DNA of 64,000 nucleotides from Eurosta solidaginis (lineage: Eukaryota > Arthropoda > Insecta > Diptera > Tephritidae). The notes under the pieces are model-generated. The model had not been told where the DNA came from and made no database searches. It saw nothing but the letters and a program-made list of their open reading frames with translations. Position 1 is the stretch's first letter. The number at the start of each line of letters is the position of its first letter. Shown in pieces: positions 11,207 to 22,504 of the stretch. The position numbers and the translations under genes were made by a program. The stretch is from NCBI RefSeq assembly GCF_040869045.1, contig NC_090320.1, positions 236,810,978 through 236,874,977 on the forward strand, given 5' to 3'.

Positions 11207-12938
11207 TTTTATACTCAGTTGAGCAGAGCTCACAGATCGCTATTTAAAATGAACGATATCGGAGCATAACCACGCCCACTTTTTCGATATCGAAAATTTC
11301 GAAAAACCGAAAAAGTGCAATAATTCATTACCAAAGACAGATAAAGCGATGAAATTTGGTAGGTGAGTTGAACTTATGACGCAGAATTGAAAATTAGTAA
11401 AAGTTTGGACAACGGGCGTGGCACCGCCCACTTTTAAAAGAAGGTAATTTAAAAATTTTGCAAGCTGTAATTTGGCAGTCGTTGAAGATATCATGATGCA
11501 ATTTGGCAGGAACGTTACTCTTGCTACTATATATACGCTTAATAAAAATTAGCAAAATCGAAGAAGGACCACGCCCATTTTAAAAAAAAAATTTTTTTTA
11601 AAGTAAAATTTTAACAAAAAATTTAATATCTTTACAGTATATAAGTAAATTATATCAACATTCAACTCCAGTAATGATATGGTGCAACAAAATACAAAAA
11701 TAAAAGAAAATTTCAAAATGGGCGTGGCTCCGCCCTTTTTCATTTAATTTGTCTAGGATACTTTTAACGCCATAAGTCGAACAAAAATTTATCAATCCTT
11801 TTGAAATTTGGTAGGGGCATAGATTTTATGACGTTAACTGTTTTCTGTGAAAATGGGCGAAATCGGTTGAAGCCATGCCCAGTTTTTATACACGGTCGTC
11901 CGTCTGTCTTTCCTCATGGCCGTTAACACGATAACTACAGCAAAAATCGACATATCTTTACTGAACTTAGTTCACGTTCTTATCTGAACGCACTTTATCT
12001 TGGTATAAAAAATGAACGAAATCCGACTATGACCACGCCCACTTTTTCGATATCGAAAATTACGAAAAATGAAAAAAATGCAATAATTCTATACCAAATA
12101 CGAAAAAAGGGATGAAATATGGTAATTGGATTGGTTTATTGACGCGAAATATAACCTTGGAAAAAACTTTGTAAAATGGTTGTGACACCTACCATATTAA
12201 GTAGAAGAAAATGAAAAACTTCTGCAGGGCGAAATAAAAAACTCTTGAAATCTTTGCAGGTATTACATATATAAATAAATTAGCGGTATCCAACAGATGA
12301 TGTTCTGGGTCACCCTGGTCCACATTTTGGTCGATATCTGGAAAACGCCTTCACATATACAACTACCACCACTCCCTTTTAAAACTCTCATTAACACCTT
12401 TCATTTGATACCCATATCGTACAAACAAAGTCTAGAGTCACCCCTGGTCCACTTTTATTGCGATACCTCGAAAAGGCGTCCACCTATAGAACTAAGGCCC
12501 ACTCCCTTTTAAAATACTCATTAACACCTTTCGTTTGATACCCATATCGTACAAACATATTCAAGAGTCACCCCTGGTCCACTTTTATTGCGATACCTCG
12601 AAAAGGCGTCCACCTATGGAACTTGGGATAACTCCCTTTTAAAATACTCATTAACACCTTTAATTTGATACCCATATCGTACAAACAAATTCTAGAGTCA
12701 ACCCTGATCCACCTTTATGGCGATATCCCTAAATAGCGTCCACCTATAGAACTATGGCCCACTCCCTCATAAAATACTCTTTAATGCCTTTCATTTGATA
12801 CACATGTCATACAAACACATTCCAGGGTTTCCCTCCGTTCATTTTCCCACATGGTTATTTTCCCTTATGCTGTCACGATAGCTCTCAACTGAGTATGTCA
12901 TGTTCGGTTACACCCGAACTTAACGTTCCTTACTTGTT
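11207..12938 (+). mobile_element. TACTC-family element, copy B, (GTCC)n region deleted
   Basis: It begins TTTTATACTCAGTTGAGCAGAGC at 11207 and ends CTCTCAACTGAGTATGTCA, hairpin GTTCGGTTACACCCGAAC (12902-12919), TTACTTGTT (to 12938). Relative to copy C it jumps from 'gagctcacag' straight to 'atcgctattt', losing about 235 bp that hold the microsatellite. The internal CCACGCCC boxes and roughly four to five minisatellite units (12290-12830) remain. Both ends are intact. Confidence 0.85.
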
Positions 12939-13640
12939 ATTTTATTGTCATGTTGTACGTGCGTATGCATGTATAAATGCATGTATGGATGGGGTGTTAA
13001 CAGTGAAAAGGACGGTGCAAAGTTGTGTGGGTCAATTAAAATGTCCCGACTAACAACAACAATGTATGCACACGTTCTCCGCTTTAATTTTTTGTAATTT
13101 TCTTTGGTTTCAAAGTCCCTTCCGTAGGAAATAAAAGTAAAGTAGAAAATCCGGTCATAATTCGTGCAAAAATGAGCCAGACGATAAGTGAATAATCGCA
13201 GTCGCAGCAACAATAAACATGAAATAATTGAGATTTTTTTTTACAAATAAATTGAAATGTAGCATTTTGCAATTTCGCGATTTCAAAATACAAACCTACA
13301 TAAATGAACGTAAGTAAGCACATGAAAGAGGCTTTCGAAACAACTTTCTCCTTCAGTAACTTGAATGCACTTTAAACTTTTTTCTTTTGTACACTTGAAT
13401 CTACTACATTTAGGTATCTTGTACGAACGTATGTTTACTCCTATGTGGAGCACAAGAGATAAGTAAAAATAAAACCCAAGTGCATCTGCTCGAAGCCATG
13501 AGCAACCGTGGATAACTAAGCCAAAGTTAGTAGTTGGGCTCTTTTGTAATTGTAACAAGTGTTAAGCGTTTGTCGTGATGTACACACATTCACTCAATCA
13601 CAGTAATAATTCAAGCCAACATAAAGTTGTGTAATCCGTG
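12939..13640. other. Unassigned AT-rich DNA
   Basis: No repeat, domain or splice-site pair recognised. The minus-strand frames of 79-97 codons are low-complexity chance frames. Confidence 0.5.
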
Positions 13641-13724
13641 TGTGTATACAGTGGTGGCCTAGTGGTACCCATGCCCCAATCTGGGCTCAAAAAATGTTTT
13701 GCAAATGAAATATGGATTTCAAAA

Positions 13725-14285
13725 CATTGGAAGTGGGAGTGGAAGTGAGGATGGGAGTAGGAGTGGAAAGAAGGTGAGAATGCGAGTGAAAGTGAAGCTG
13801 GAAATAGAAGTGGAAGTAGGAGCGCAAGTGAAATTGGGAGAAAGAATGGAAATGGAAGTAGGAGCGGGTTTCGGAGTGGGAAGTGGGGACGGGAGTGGAA
13901 GTGGAAATGGAAGTGGAAGTAAGAGCAGGAGTGGGAGAAAGATTGATAGTGAAAGAAGATAGGGAGTGCAAATGGAAGTTGGAGCGGGAGTGGGAGGAAT
14001 GGTGGGATTAGGAGTGGAAAGGAAGTGAGAATGCAAATTTGAACGAAAGTGAAAGTGAAACTGAAAATAGCAGTGGAATTAGGAGCGTAAGTGAAACTGG
14101 GAGAAAGAGTGGGAGTGGAAGTAGGAGCGGTAATTTAAGTGGGAAGTGGAAATGGGAGTGGAAGTAAAAGTGGAAGTGGAAGTAGGAGCAAGAGTGGGGG
14201 AAAGAGTGACAGTGAGGGAAAAAGTGAAAGTGAAATTGGAAGTTGAGCAGGAGTGGGAGGAAGAGCGGGAGTGAGCATGTCATTG
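13725..14285. repeat. Purine-rich hexanucleotide array (GGAAGT/GGGAGT)n, about 560 bp
   Basis: A degenerate hexamer tract, GGAAGT, GGGAGT and GTGAAA variants, with almost no pyrimidine other than T on the plus strand. Because the period is a multiple of three and the motif lacks stops in several frames, long overlapping open frames appear on both strands; these are not genes. It continues more loosely to about 14400. Such mirror-rich purine tracts can form triplex DNA. Confidence 0.9.
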
Positions 14286-14759
14286 TGAGTTGGAATGGTC
14301 TTGGGTGTTGGAGGAAGAAGTATAATGGGAAGTGAATGGAGATAAAGTAAATAACATGCAGGAATAAGAAAGAGAAATGGAAGAAAAATTAAAGGAGGAC
14401 ACCGAGCCAATTTTCGTTTGTGACCAAAAATTACCCCTTTTTGAAATCCTTGCCCACCACAAAATGGCTCTCGCATAGCTTCATAGCCTTCTGCCTTAAC
14501 TGCGTCCAGATCCGTGTATGGTTTCTACAAAGTTCCTGACTGTGGCCACACTTTTGCTATAACATTATCTAGAGTGCTTTGGCCAAACCTTTTGCTCGAC
14601 TATTTATCGATTCGGTTTATATTGTGAGCATTTAAAGCAGATGCATTTAGTATCAATCTTCGATATTTTTCACACTGCGTAGGTATTATTTAAAACATCT
14701 GCATTTAAAAAGCATTTTGGTAACGTAGCTTCTCATCTTATCTGGCTCCTGTATAGTTA
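14286..14759. other. Unassigned DNA
   Basis: It starts with the decaying edge of the purine array and then ordinary AT-rich sequence. Nothing recognised. Confidence 0.45.
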
Positions 14760-15060
14760 ACTATTTACATTAAGGCTAAATTTCCATAGAAGGTTTTACA
14801 ACCAGTTTTAGAGGTAACAGCCTTTTTGTTAGGATCATGACCTATATCTTTTCTGCTGCTAGTCTTAGACCACGCCAGTCTAGTCTTTTGTGCGCCAGTC
14901 TCCTCTGTACTTTTGCTGTGTTTTAAGCTGTGGAACAAGAGGCAATGTCGTCTGCGTACAGGACGCTTGATGTGTCATAGTAGTAGTTAACGTTGTCATA
15001 CACCGATCAGGGCAGAGAATAGAACTGTGCGCTTTTTATATAGTGATGAGATATCTAAGA
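14760..15060 (-). pseudogene. LINE reverse transcriptase fragment (motif C), decayed
   Basis: The minus strand reads YDNVNYYYDTSSVLYADDIA, SCSTA, stop, NTAKVQRRLAHKRLDWRG, LRLAAEKI. The YADD box with following helix and 'GLRLxAEK' is reverse-transcriptase motif C to D of a non-LTR retrotransposon, probably an I- or Jockey-group element. It contains stops, and no RT motif upstream (A or B) could be recognised. The clade is not determinable from this fragment. Confidence 0.7.
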
Positions 15061-16979
15061 TAACTTCTGGAAACACGCGTAAGTAGCTGTGGAATTGGAA
15101 TCGTTGTTGTAAGACAGTCAGTATGTCTGCCAATCTCTTATTAGAACGTGCCGAATTAACAACTAAAAACCAAAAATTTCTAAAAAATTAAAACATTTTA
15201 AAACAAAATTAACAAAATTGGCGACACAAAAGTAATCTTTGTCACTCAATTACTCCTTTAGAATTGGTAGTTATTTTCATTTTTCCTGCTGCTGTTGCCA
15301 TAAAAGTCAGATGTATATCTGCTCCACTGTATGCCCACTTGCCTTCCTCCCTCTGACTTACCGCATAAAGACATAAGTGTCACATAATATCAGCACTTCT
15401 GAATCGTTGCTTAACAAACATAACATGTTCATGAAAAGTTGCATAATGTCGGAAATATGCAACGCGTGTAAAACTTTTTTACACAAAACATGGTACACCG
15501 TTACTGCACATGTGAACAGTATGTGGCCGACAAAATAGAAATGAGTCTACATATGGTATCGACGAAATGGTATACATCGAATAGCAGGAAGGAAAACCTA
15601 ACCTAACCTAATTAATACTTAAGCTTTTTTGGTGCAACGAACAAACGATATATCCAGATTGGCCTAGGTAACAACTATCCTCGATACCCTTTGCGGTGAC
15701 GGGATTGACTTATGGAATAGATGCCGCAAACCTATCTTCACTCCTACACACACAATTAAAGCGTATTTTAAAGAGTCATAAGGCTACTGAGTTTCGGATA
15801 TTCTAAGCAAACTGTCATCACGACTAAGGATCACAATGCCAGGATTTACATAAAAACTACTACTTCAGTGGTACTATGAGCTGAAATCTCTAACGTTTTG
15901 GGAAACACTATCAAGAGTTGCTTTTAAAGGCTGCACGTACATATTGCATTCCTACATGCATTCCGCATAGAGTACTGCTTTTCTAGATTGAATATAAAAA
16001 AAATAAAAATTGAGTTTATTTGGCCTAATATACAAATGCTCTTGCACTTCAAAAGTTGGCCTCGCTAAGCCACTTGATTACTCATGAAAGATGTGAACTA
16101 AAACGCACTAAAAAAACTGCCATATTTCGATATTTTGCATATATGAAATGCGGCATTTCCATACATTAAATAACGAATTGCAGTTTTAAAGTGCTGAATG
16201 TATATTGAAATCGACACACACGGCAAACCAATTCGTTAACCGAATAAACGCAATGCAGTTGATTTACGACTCACGCAATCACACTTCTTATCACTACCGC
16301 ACTAAGTTTGGAAATTCTTAGAAAACGATTGGCTATTTTTTTATTTAAAGTAACAGTCTTTATAGAGCTAAATATAAGGATTGTTTTTAAGAAACTTGCA
16401 CCCCAATACGTTTAGTACTGTCCGAGAATACCTCTTTCCAAAATTTAAGACTTTGATTTATTATATGTAAAGAAGATATAAATAACAATCTCTCAGGCTA
16501 ACCAAAGGGAGAATTCAAATTATACCACATTTTTCTTTTCAGATCTGAAACTAGATCCAGAAAGTGTTAGTTTTAAACGGACATAGGTTAGATGAAGAAA
16601 AAATGTCCATTTTAAAAGTCACATTTATTAAAGCAAACCCCTGCAAATTTATATGGCTATTTAAAGACAACCCTCCTACGAAGTGCGTTATTTCACTGCA
16701 GCTGAAAAAAAATGTTCAAAGATTATTTCATTCCAAACCAACACATTTTTTTAATTAAGAAAAAATATATCATAACAATAATAATGATAAAATAGTTATT
16801 GTTGGGCCTTGAGCTCGATTCAAACCCGCGTTCTTACAAATCAGTAGGCCGATATAACAACAAAAATTGTTATAACAAATTCTAATAAAATTGGAGCTAA
16901 GTAATATAATGCGGTTTTGTTATTTATTTGTTTATTAAGCCAATCAATATTTGTCAAATCTTATTTAAATCTCTTTGTC
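15061..16979. other. Unassigned DNA with a short CCTAA tract
   Basis: CCTAACCTAACCTAA at 15597-15611 probably marks the 3' end of another decayed LINE. At 16805-16850 the minus strand has a tRNA B-box-like 'gggtttgaatcgagc' and 'tcggcctactga', a possible tRNA-derived SINE remnant. An acceptor-like polypyrimidine-AG is at 16542-16555, but the frame behind it (16564-16758) has no donor or recognisable domain. No gene is claimed. Confidence 0.4.
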
Positions 16980-17690
16980 AAAAGCAGAATCTTGCAAGCC
17001 ATTGATGGTCAAATATACCTCCAGATCATCCGCATAAAGCAAAAATCTTGCTGAAAAGAAGCAAGAGCAGATGTCATTTATAAATAATACAAATAATATA
17101 ATTATAGTTTTAAAAAACTAAGAAACACGCAGATATGGTGCCGTTTTAGTATCTACAATCCACTTATATATTTGATGTGGATAGCACCGTAACACAGAGG
17201 TTCGTGTCTCCCCTATTAGCACAACTCATTCTGTAACTATTTATTTAACCACTGGCGCGAGTCTTAAATAATTGCCGCTAGATGGGTCTAACTCTTCTTT
17301 ACGCGCCTAGCCTAGATAGTTAAAAACAACCATACATACAAGTGAAGCTAATATAAGCGTGCTAAAAACAGCGGGCCCAAGGTGATTCCCAGGGGTACAC
17401 CGGAGCAAGCAACGAAAGGAAGATAGCTAACATTGTCAACAACAACCATGCAACACCTATTGTACAACTAGGTCTTTATTCAACTCAAAAACACTGAATG
17501 GAAACCCATACAGGCTAACTTTTGATCAGGATTGCATGAGCAACACAACCAAATGTCTTAGAAAAGTCTGTATAAACAGTGTCAACTTGATAAACTGACT
17601 GAAACGCTGCAATACAATCCTCAGAAAATACGGCTTAGTTAGACACTGTTAAGCGCACGAAAAAAAGCCATGACATATAATATTCTTAGC
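16980..17690 (-). pseudogene. Jockey-type LINE reverse transcriptase, broken and interrupted
   Basis: Minus-strand motifs in the expected order from high to low coordinate: HGFF (about 17670), DTVYTDFSKTFGCVAHAIL (motif A, about 17570), CSGVPLGITLGPLFLA (motif B, about 17375), then FLLYADDLEVYLTINGL (motif C, about 17030). Each lies in a different frame or behind stops. Between motifs B and C about 250 bp of unrelated sequence (about 17085-17330) is inserted. The motif wording (YTDFSKxFD, GVPxGSxLGPLLF, LLYADDL) is that of Jockey-clade ORF2. Confidence 0.75.
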
Positions 17691-18244
17691 AAAAAAAGTA
17701 AAGCTTTGATACATAGAGATCTCAATCCTAGCACAAATTTTGTCCAGTATTTTCTGAAATATTTTTTAAAGCTGTATTTTTTTTTAGTAATAATAAGTCC
17801 TGGATCTGATTCAATGATTAAATTTATTTCACAAAACCTTGTAAGTAGTTTAATTTTCAAATGTTTCTAATATTTTAGCAGTATACTTTATTACACCTAC
17901 ATATATGCTTAGTTAATTTATTTACAAAATTCTAACACATGTAGGTTGCTGGGTGCCGAACTAAGTCAACAATTCAATTGTGAAACGAGAGCAATGAAAT
18001 CTAGAGCAAAGATTAAAAGGCGCGTGAGGTACAAGACGGAGGAGGAAGTTTATTAGTAGTGTTTATTTATTATCGTGAGAAATTCAAATTTGTTATATAA
18101 ATAAAAAAGTTTCAGCCTACCTGAAAATGTGTTTTATATTAAAAGAGGTTAGACAAATAGTTAATAGGCAAATATGTATCTGGTTTATTTGCCAGCTAAT
18201 GAACGAAAATTTACTACTGACTATATAAATTATATACATACATA
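17691..18244. other. Unassigned AT-rich DNA
   Basis: Nothing recognised. The overlapping open frames on both strands at 17639-17870 adjoin the RT pseudogene and may be its decayed N-terminal side. Confidence 0.4.
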
Positions 18245-19318
18245 TTTATAAACACTAAAAGTGTATGTGATGAAGTCACATAGATCGAAAGCGATAATGG
18301 TTCGTTGCAAAGTTATAAAGGAATCAAGTTAGATATAGTCCATGTCCTTCGGTCTGTCCGTCGGTCTGTCCCTCCGTTAACACGATAACTTGAGCAAATA
18401 TTGAGATACTGCATTCAACATATGCGGGCTTATCTGGACCCAGAATAGATTGGTATTGAAAATGAGCGAAATCGGACGATAACCACGCCCACTTTTTGCA
18501 TTTATAACATTTTGGAAAGCACAAAAACCCGATTATTAAGTAAATAGTACACCTAGTATGTTGAAATTTGATGGTTGGACTGATATTGAGAGTCTTGATA
18601 AAAATTTGAAAAACTTTTTGAAAATGGGTGTAGCACCGCCCCTTGCAATAAAATCATTTTTCAAAAATTATTAAACCTTTAAACATATCATAACAAAATT
18701 TAGCAGAGAGTTTACCTTTACTATAAAGAATGCTTCGAAATCGGTTAAGAACCACGCCCACTTTTATATAAAAGATCCTTAAAAGGATCGTGGATGAATA
18801 AAATAAGCTCTTTAATAATCTTTGCAAAAAAGATCTCTATATCAATGGTGCTTCATTTCCCAAGTGGAATTGTAACAAACAAAAAAAAAAAACATAAAAT
18901 TCGCATCTTTTTAAATGGGCGTGGCGCCGCCACTGTTTTGACCAAGCAATTTTCTATGTTTGTGGAGCCATAACTCAAAGAAAAATAAGCGGATCGTTTT
19001 AATATTGGGTGGATGGCACATAATTTCTTTATAGCAGGAAATATTTCTAGTAAAAATGGATGGAATCGGTTAAAAACCACGCCCACTTTTATATATAAAG
19101 TATGTTTAAAAGGGTCGTAGACTAGAATAATAATCTTAGCAAAATATAGTTTTGTATCAATAATATTTCACTTACCAAGTTTTATTGGAAGAGAAAATTG
19201 GCAAACATTTTTATTTAATTGGCGGTGCCACGTGTTTTGTAGAAAAGTAATTTATCAGAAATGATCTGTGCAATTGGAACCCACGCTCAGTATATATATA
19301 TATAGACACCCTTACTTG
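18245..19318 (+). mobile_element. Divergent TACTC-superfamily element, subfamily 2, copy H
   Basis: It starts near a perfect hairpin TATGTGA-TGAAG-TCACATA (18264-18282) and has a GTCTGTCC-type tract (18345-18372), then 'gttaacacgataacttgagc' as in the main family. CCACGCCC or its complement recurs near 18483, 18630, 18752, 18917, 19077 and 19222. It ends CCCTTACTTGTT at 19307-19318. The internal modules differ strongly from copies A-F. The copy at 31083-32195 is its closest relative in the window. Confidence 0.65.
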
Positions 19319-19766
19319 TTTTACGTATTTTCTTATACGTAGGGAATGCACTGGGATACACTGAAAAAAAAATACGAAACAATCAACTGTATTGCGGATC
19401 ATTTTAATTATCATGATGAATAAAAAAAAGCAATTGCTTTTTTTGACCTTTTCCTTAAATTTCAATGAATAAAAATCCAAGCAATTGCTTTCTTTATAAG
19501 CGTTTGCTATTTCTAAAAGCAATTGCTGAATTCCGAATGAACAAATGAAGCTTCTGCTATTTTTGGTAGCATTTGCTTACGATTTTTTAAGGCTGCTCTA
19601 CCCCAGGCTAAATTTTTTGGAATGTAGTTTTTATTCGATTTTCCTTCGCGCAACATTTAACTATGGCGCAGTTTTTCACTATTCGTAAACGAAAATACCA
19701 TAATGTGCGAAGGGAATGTAAAAATGAAGACTTTCGGAAGCTGAAAAACGTGAAAACGTAGAGTGG

Positions 19767-20552
19767 TTGAGCTTCTCTTTTTTGTACGAAACTTGCGAAA
19801 AACGAGGAGGTGCGTTATCAGAATTTGAAAAGATTCAGATCTTTCTGCGCACAATTTCCGATCCGGGCTGTCAAAATATCGTAGCAGAAGAGGATGGAGC
19901 TCCTCCAGCTACAGTTTCCAAAACTTTTAATTTGGTAATGAGTGAAGTTTTAAAGAAGGCACATGTGTGGATTAAATTTCTAATTAAGTCTGGCGGGGAA
20001 ATGATTGCTGCTAAAAATTGATGGACGGAAGTGCACCCTTTTACAAATTGTATCGGAGTGATAAACTGCACACATGTTCGAGTTCCGAAATCACAAGCAT
20101 TCGGTAACGAGTACGTCAACAGAAAGGGCTTTACGAGCATAAACGTGCAGACAACTTGTAATGAAAAAGAAATATTTACATGTGTAGATTGCCACTGACC
20201 AGTCTGCGTACATAACAGGAGGCTTTTTAAAAAATCGGACATTTATGATGTACTTCAAAACTCATCAGAAAACGTGCTACTTTTTGGAGGTGATGGTTCT
20301 GGTATATCTCCCTTTTTGATGACACCTTGGAGGAATCCAATAACTCTTCAACAGCGGCACTACAATAAATTATTTTGCAGAGAACGAGTTGTAATTGAAC
20401 GATGTGTTGGACAACTGAAAGCAAGGTTTCCGATTTTACAATACAAAGTTCGCAGTAGGATTGAAAAAATCCCTTCAATTATAATTTTTTGCATTGTTTT
20501 GCACAATATTGTAAAGTTTTTAAAAGGCGAACACTTTGAACTGCCGGAATAG
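19767..20552 (+). pseudogene. Harbinger (HARBI1-like) transposase, inactivated
   Basis: The DDE nuclease domain is recognisable: CIGVINCTHVRVPKS, EYVNRKGFTSINVQTTC, FTCVDCH-stop-PVCVHNRRLF, ISPFLMTPWRNP, YNKLFCRERVVIERCVGQL, KARFPILQYKVRS and a C-terminal IPSIIIFCIVLHNIVKFL. This order and wording are those of DDE_Tnp_4 proteins. Two in-frame TGA codons interrupt it (20019 and about 20199). Both aspartates expected by family comparison are Asn here (GVIN.CTH and VHN.RRLF), while the glutamate of VIERC remains, so it cannot be catalytic. The upstream part from 19661 lies in another frame. Confidence 0.85.
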
Positions 20553-20879
20553 CCCCACTACTTTGAACAGGTTCCAGCCGAACCTATGAATAACAACGTG
20601 ATGAGGCAATTGGGCCTGCAAAAGCGAGAACTTTTAACGCAGCAGCTTAGTGATGGAATTTGAAATATTTACTAATATTTAATAATTGCTTGGGCTACAA
20701 AACTGTATACCAAATATGTTAAATAAATATTAATATAAAAATATTAAATAAATAATTTAATATTTATAACTAAATAAACTTTTATTCATTTTTGAGATCT
20801 CTTTATTAGATACAGGCGAGTAAAATCTTTGTACAAACAGAAATTAATTCATTTAAATAAACAATTGATACTTAAAGTG

Positions 20880-21595
20880 TTAAAAAAATTCTTGGTAGTC
20901 TTTATTTTTCTCTTTACTTTTCTGTTCTTCAGCCTTTTCTAGTTCTTTTTTGGCTCTTTCTAGTTCCATAGTTTCCCTCTGTTTCTGGATCCGTATCAAC
21001 TCCAGTTGCTCAAGGAGTACTAAACGTTGCAACTCGGAATTGTTCAAATTTTTGCTCTCATCTGTTTCAGGCAAGGAGCAAGATTTACGGTTCAATATTG
21101 TTTTTGACGTCAAAGAACTTGAGGTAGTAGAATTTTCAGGAAATGACAATTCGTAATTCCTGCGGATTTTTCACCTAAAAACGGTACCATAAAGTTGATA
21201 AAAGCAAAATTTCAAAATTCCCAATTTTTGTTTAATACCTGGAACTTTCGCAAATACTGGGTTCTTTTCTGTATCCAAAAGATCGATGAGCATTTTTCCC
21301 AAGGTTTGTAAGAAATTTTTTTGTTACCATTGCGTTATAAGTCAAATTTTTTTCACTTCTGTTTTCATGTTTGACATTTTTTTCATTACTACTTTGTTGT
21401 TAATTAGTTATGGAAAATTACTTGATAGTTTTCAGTTAGCGCTTGTAAAGCAGACTCCTTTTCATTTGTTATTTTCGGCACTTGTGACTTTTTAAAAATT
21501 ACCTTATGTTCTTTTAGTGCTCTTACAAAATTGAGTTGCTTATCGACTTTCTCATTATCCGCAAGTTCGGTAATGTCCGACATGATTGATTTCAC
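20880..21595 (-). pseudogene. Myb/SANT-like partner protein of the Harbinger element, broken
   Basis: The N-terminal piece (21404-21595) reads FVRALKEHKVIFKKSQVPKI then EKESALQALTENYQVIF, the start of a Myb/SANT-like DNA-binding domain. The C-terminal piece (20880-21149) has a Ser/Thr-rich linker and a charged coiled coil (LEQLELIRIQKQRETMELER, then AKKELEKAEEQKSKEK). Between them the frame is broken; an intron-like GT...AG interval lies at about 21171-21240, but joining across it meets a stop. In active Harbinger elements this protein brings the transposase to the ends. It faces the transposase convergently. Confidence 0.6.
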
Positions 21596-21732
21596 GTATG
21601 GTCACATCTGCTCTATGCCACTTTCTGATGTAAATGATATCTACCAAAATTTTTCAACATATATGTGTTGCTTCAAGTAAAAGCTTAAACTTACTACTTG
21701 CTTACTAGCAATTGCTTATTTTTTATTCATCA

Positions 21733-22501
21733 AGCTAAATAGTTCTGAAGAAATTTATTTATAAAATAGCTGTTGAATCAATTTTGCACTAATTGTTGAA
21801 TCCGAATATACAAAAAAAAAACGTTCACTATAGCTTATACATAGCACTATTAATTTAACAGTTATTACGTAAGAGAACTGTTCAAATAACAGATTCCTGT
21901 CAAAATTAGAAAAACATTGAAAGCTGTCATTAGGTCACAATTACTGAAACCAAAAACTGCCTCAAACTAACCCGCTGGTCATTTTGTATCCAAGTTGTTT
22001 CCATTGTGCCACATAACTGACTCCAAGTCGATAGAGCAGTGATTGGTCAAAACCCCAGCTAAATTTTTGTTTTCTTTTATTCGACAACCCATTGCATTAT
22101 TTCCCGTTGTTTCACATGTTGTTGCAATTTAATTGTCAAATTATTCATGACTCCTTGATGCCTTGCGTCAAAATGAGTCACATTCCCGTTCATCACTATA
22201 TAATATCAAAAATTCCACAAAAGCACTCAGGTCAACTGTCACTCTTATATCATACGAATTCTTGTGCATACGAGAAAATATGATTCGGTGCGTTATATAT
22301 AATATGCTCCTAAATTGGGGGACGCCAGTTTGCAATCGAAAAAAATTAAAAAAAAAATTTTGACAAATGCATTTTTAAAGCCGAATTTGCCGGACCGTTG
22401 TCCAACTACCGTTTTCACTTCTAGTCGAAACAGACGGCAAAATCATTTGACACCTTACAGGCATTTTCATTTATATGGCCGAATTTGTGATCCAATTTGA
22501 C
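21733..22501. other. Unassigned DNA, possibly remains of an older element hosting the Harbinger copy
   Basis: 'gctgttgaatcaattttgca' and 'aattgttgaatccg' near 21768 resemble 'gatgttgaatcaactgcaca' in the right part (minus strand) of the candidate element 61551-63385. On the left side of the Harbinger copy, 'cactgaaaaaaaaatacg' at 19359 resembles that element's end. The Harbinger copy may sit inside an older element. No genes. Confidence 0.35.
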
Positions 22502-22504
22502 TTA

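Larger units (their letters stand above)
19414..21732. mobile_element. PIF/Harbinger DNA transposon, nearly full length, inactive
   Basis: Terminal inverted repeats TGATGAATAAAAAA..AGCAATTGCT (19414-19438) and its complement (21707-21732) bound 2.3 kb. The interior carries the two genes typical of the superfamily in convergent orientation: a DDE transposase on the plus strand and a Myb/SANT-like DNA-binding protein on the minus strand. AGCAATTGCT palindromes recur subterminally (19484, 19516). The expected 3-bp target duplication is not evident. Both genes are disrupted. Confidence 0.8.

Noticed and set aside
13650..13690. tRNA-like A box 'gtggcctagtggta'
   Set aside because: No B box at the right distance and no cloverleaf. 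At most a decayed SINE head, so not listed as a tRNA.
13687..14476. Overlapping open frames on both strands rich in Ser/Gly/Pro/Leu/Phe
   Set aside because: Products of a six-base repeat that lacks stop codons in several frames; no protein would be open on both strands this way.
16564..16758. Acceptor-like site followed by a 64-codon frame
   Set aside because: The frame starts after a stop in the putative exon, has no donor and no recognisable domain.
16800..16855. tRNA-like B box on the minus strand
   Set aside because: No acceptor or anticodon stem can be drawn; too weak for a tRNA gene.
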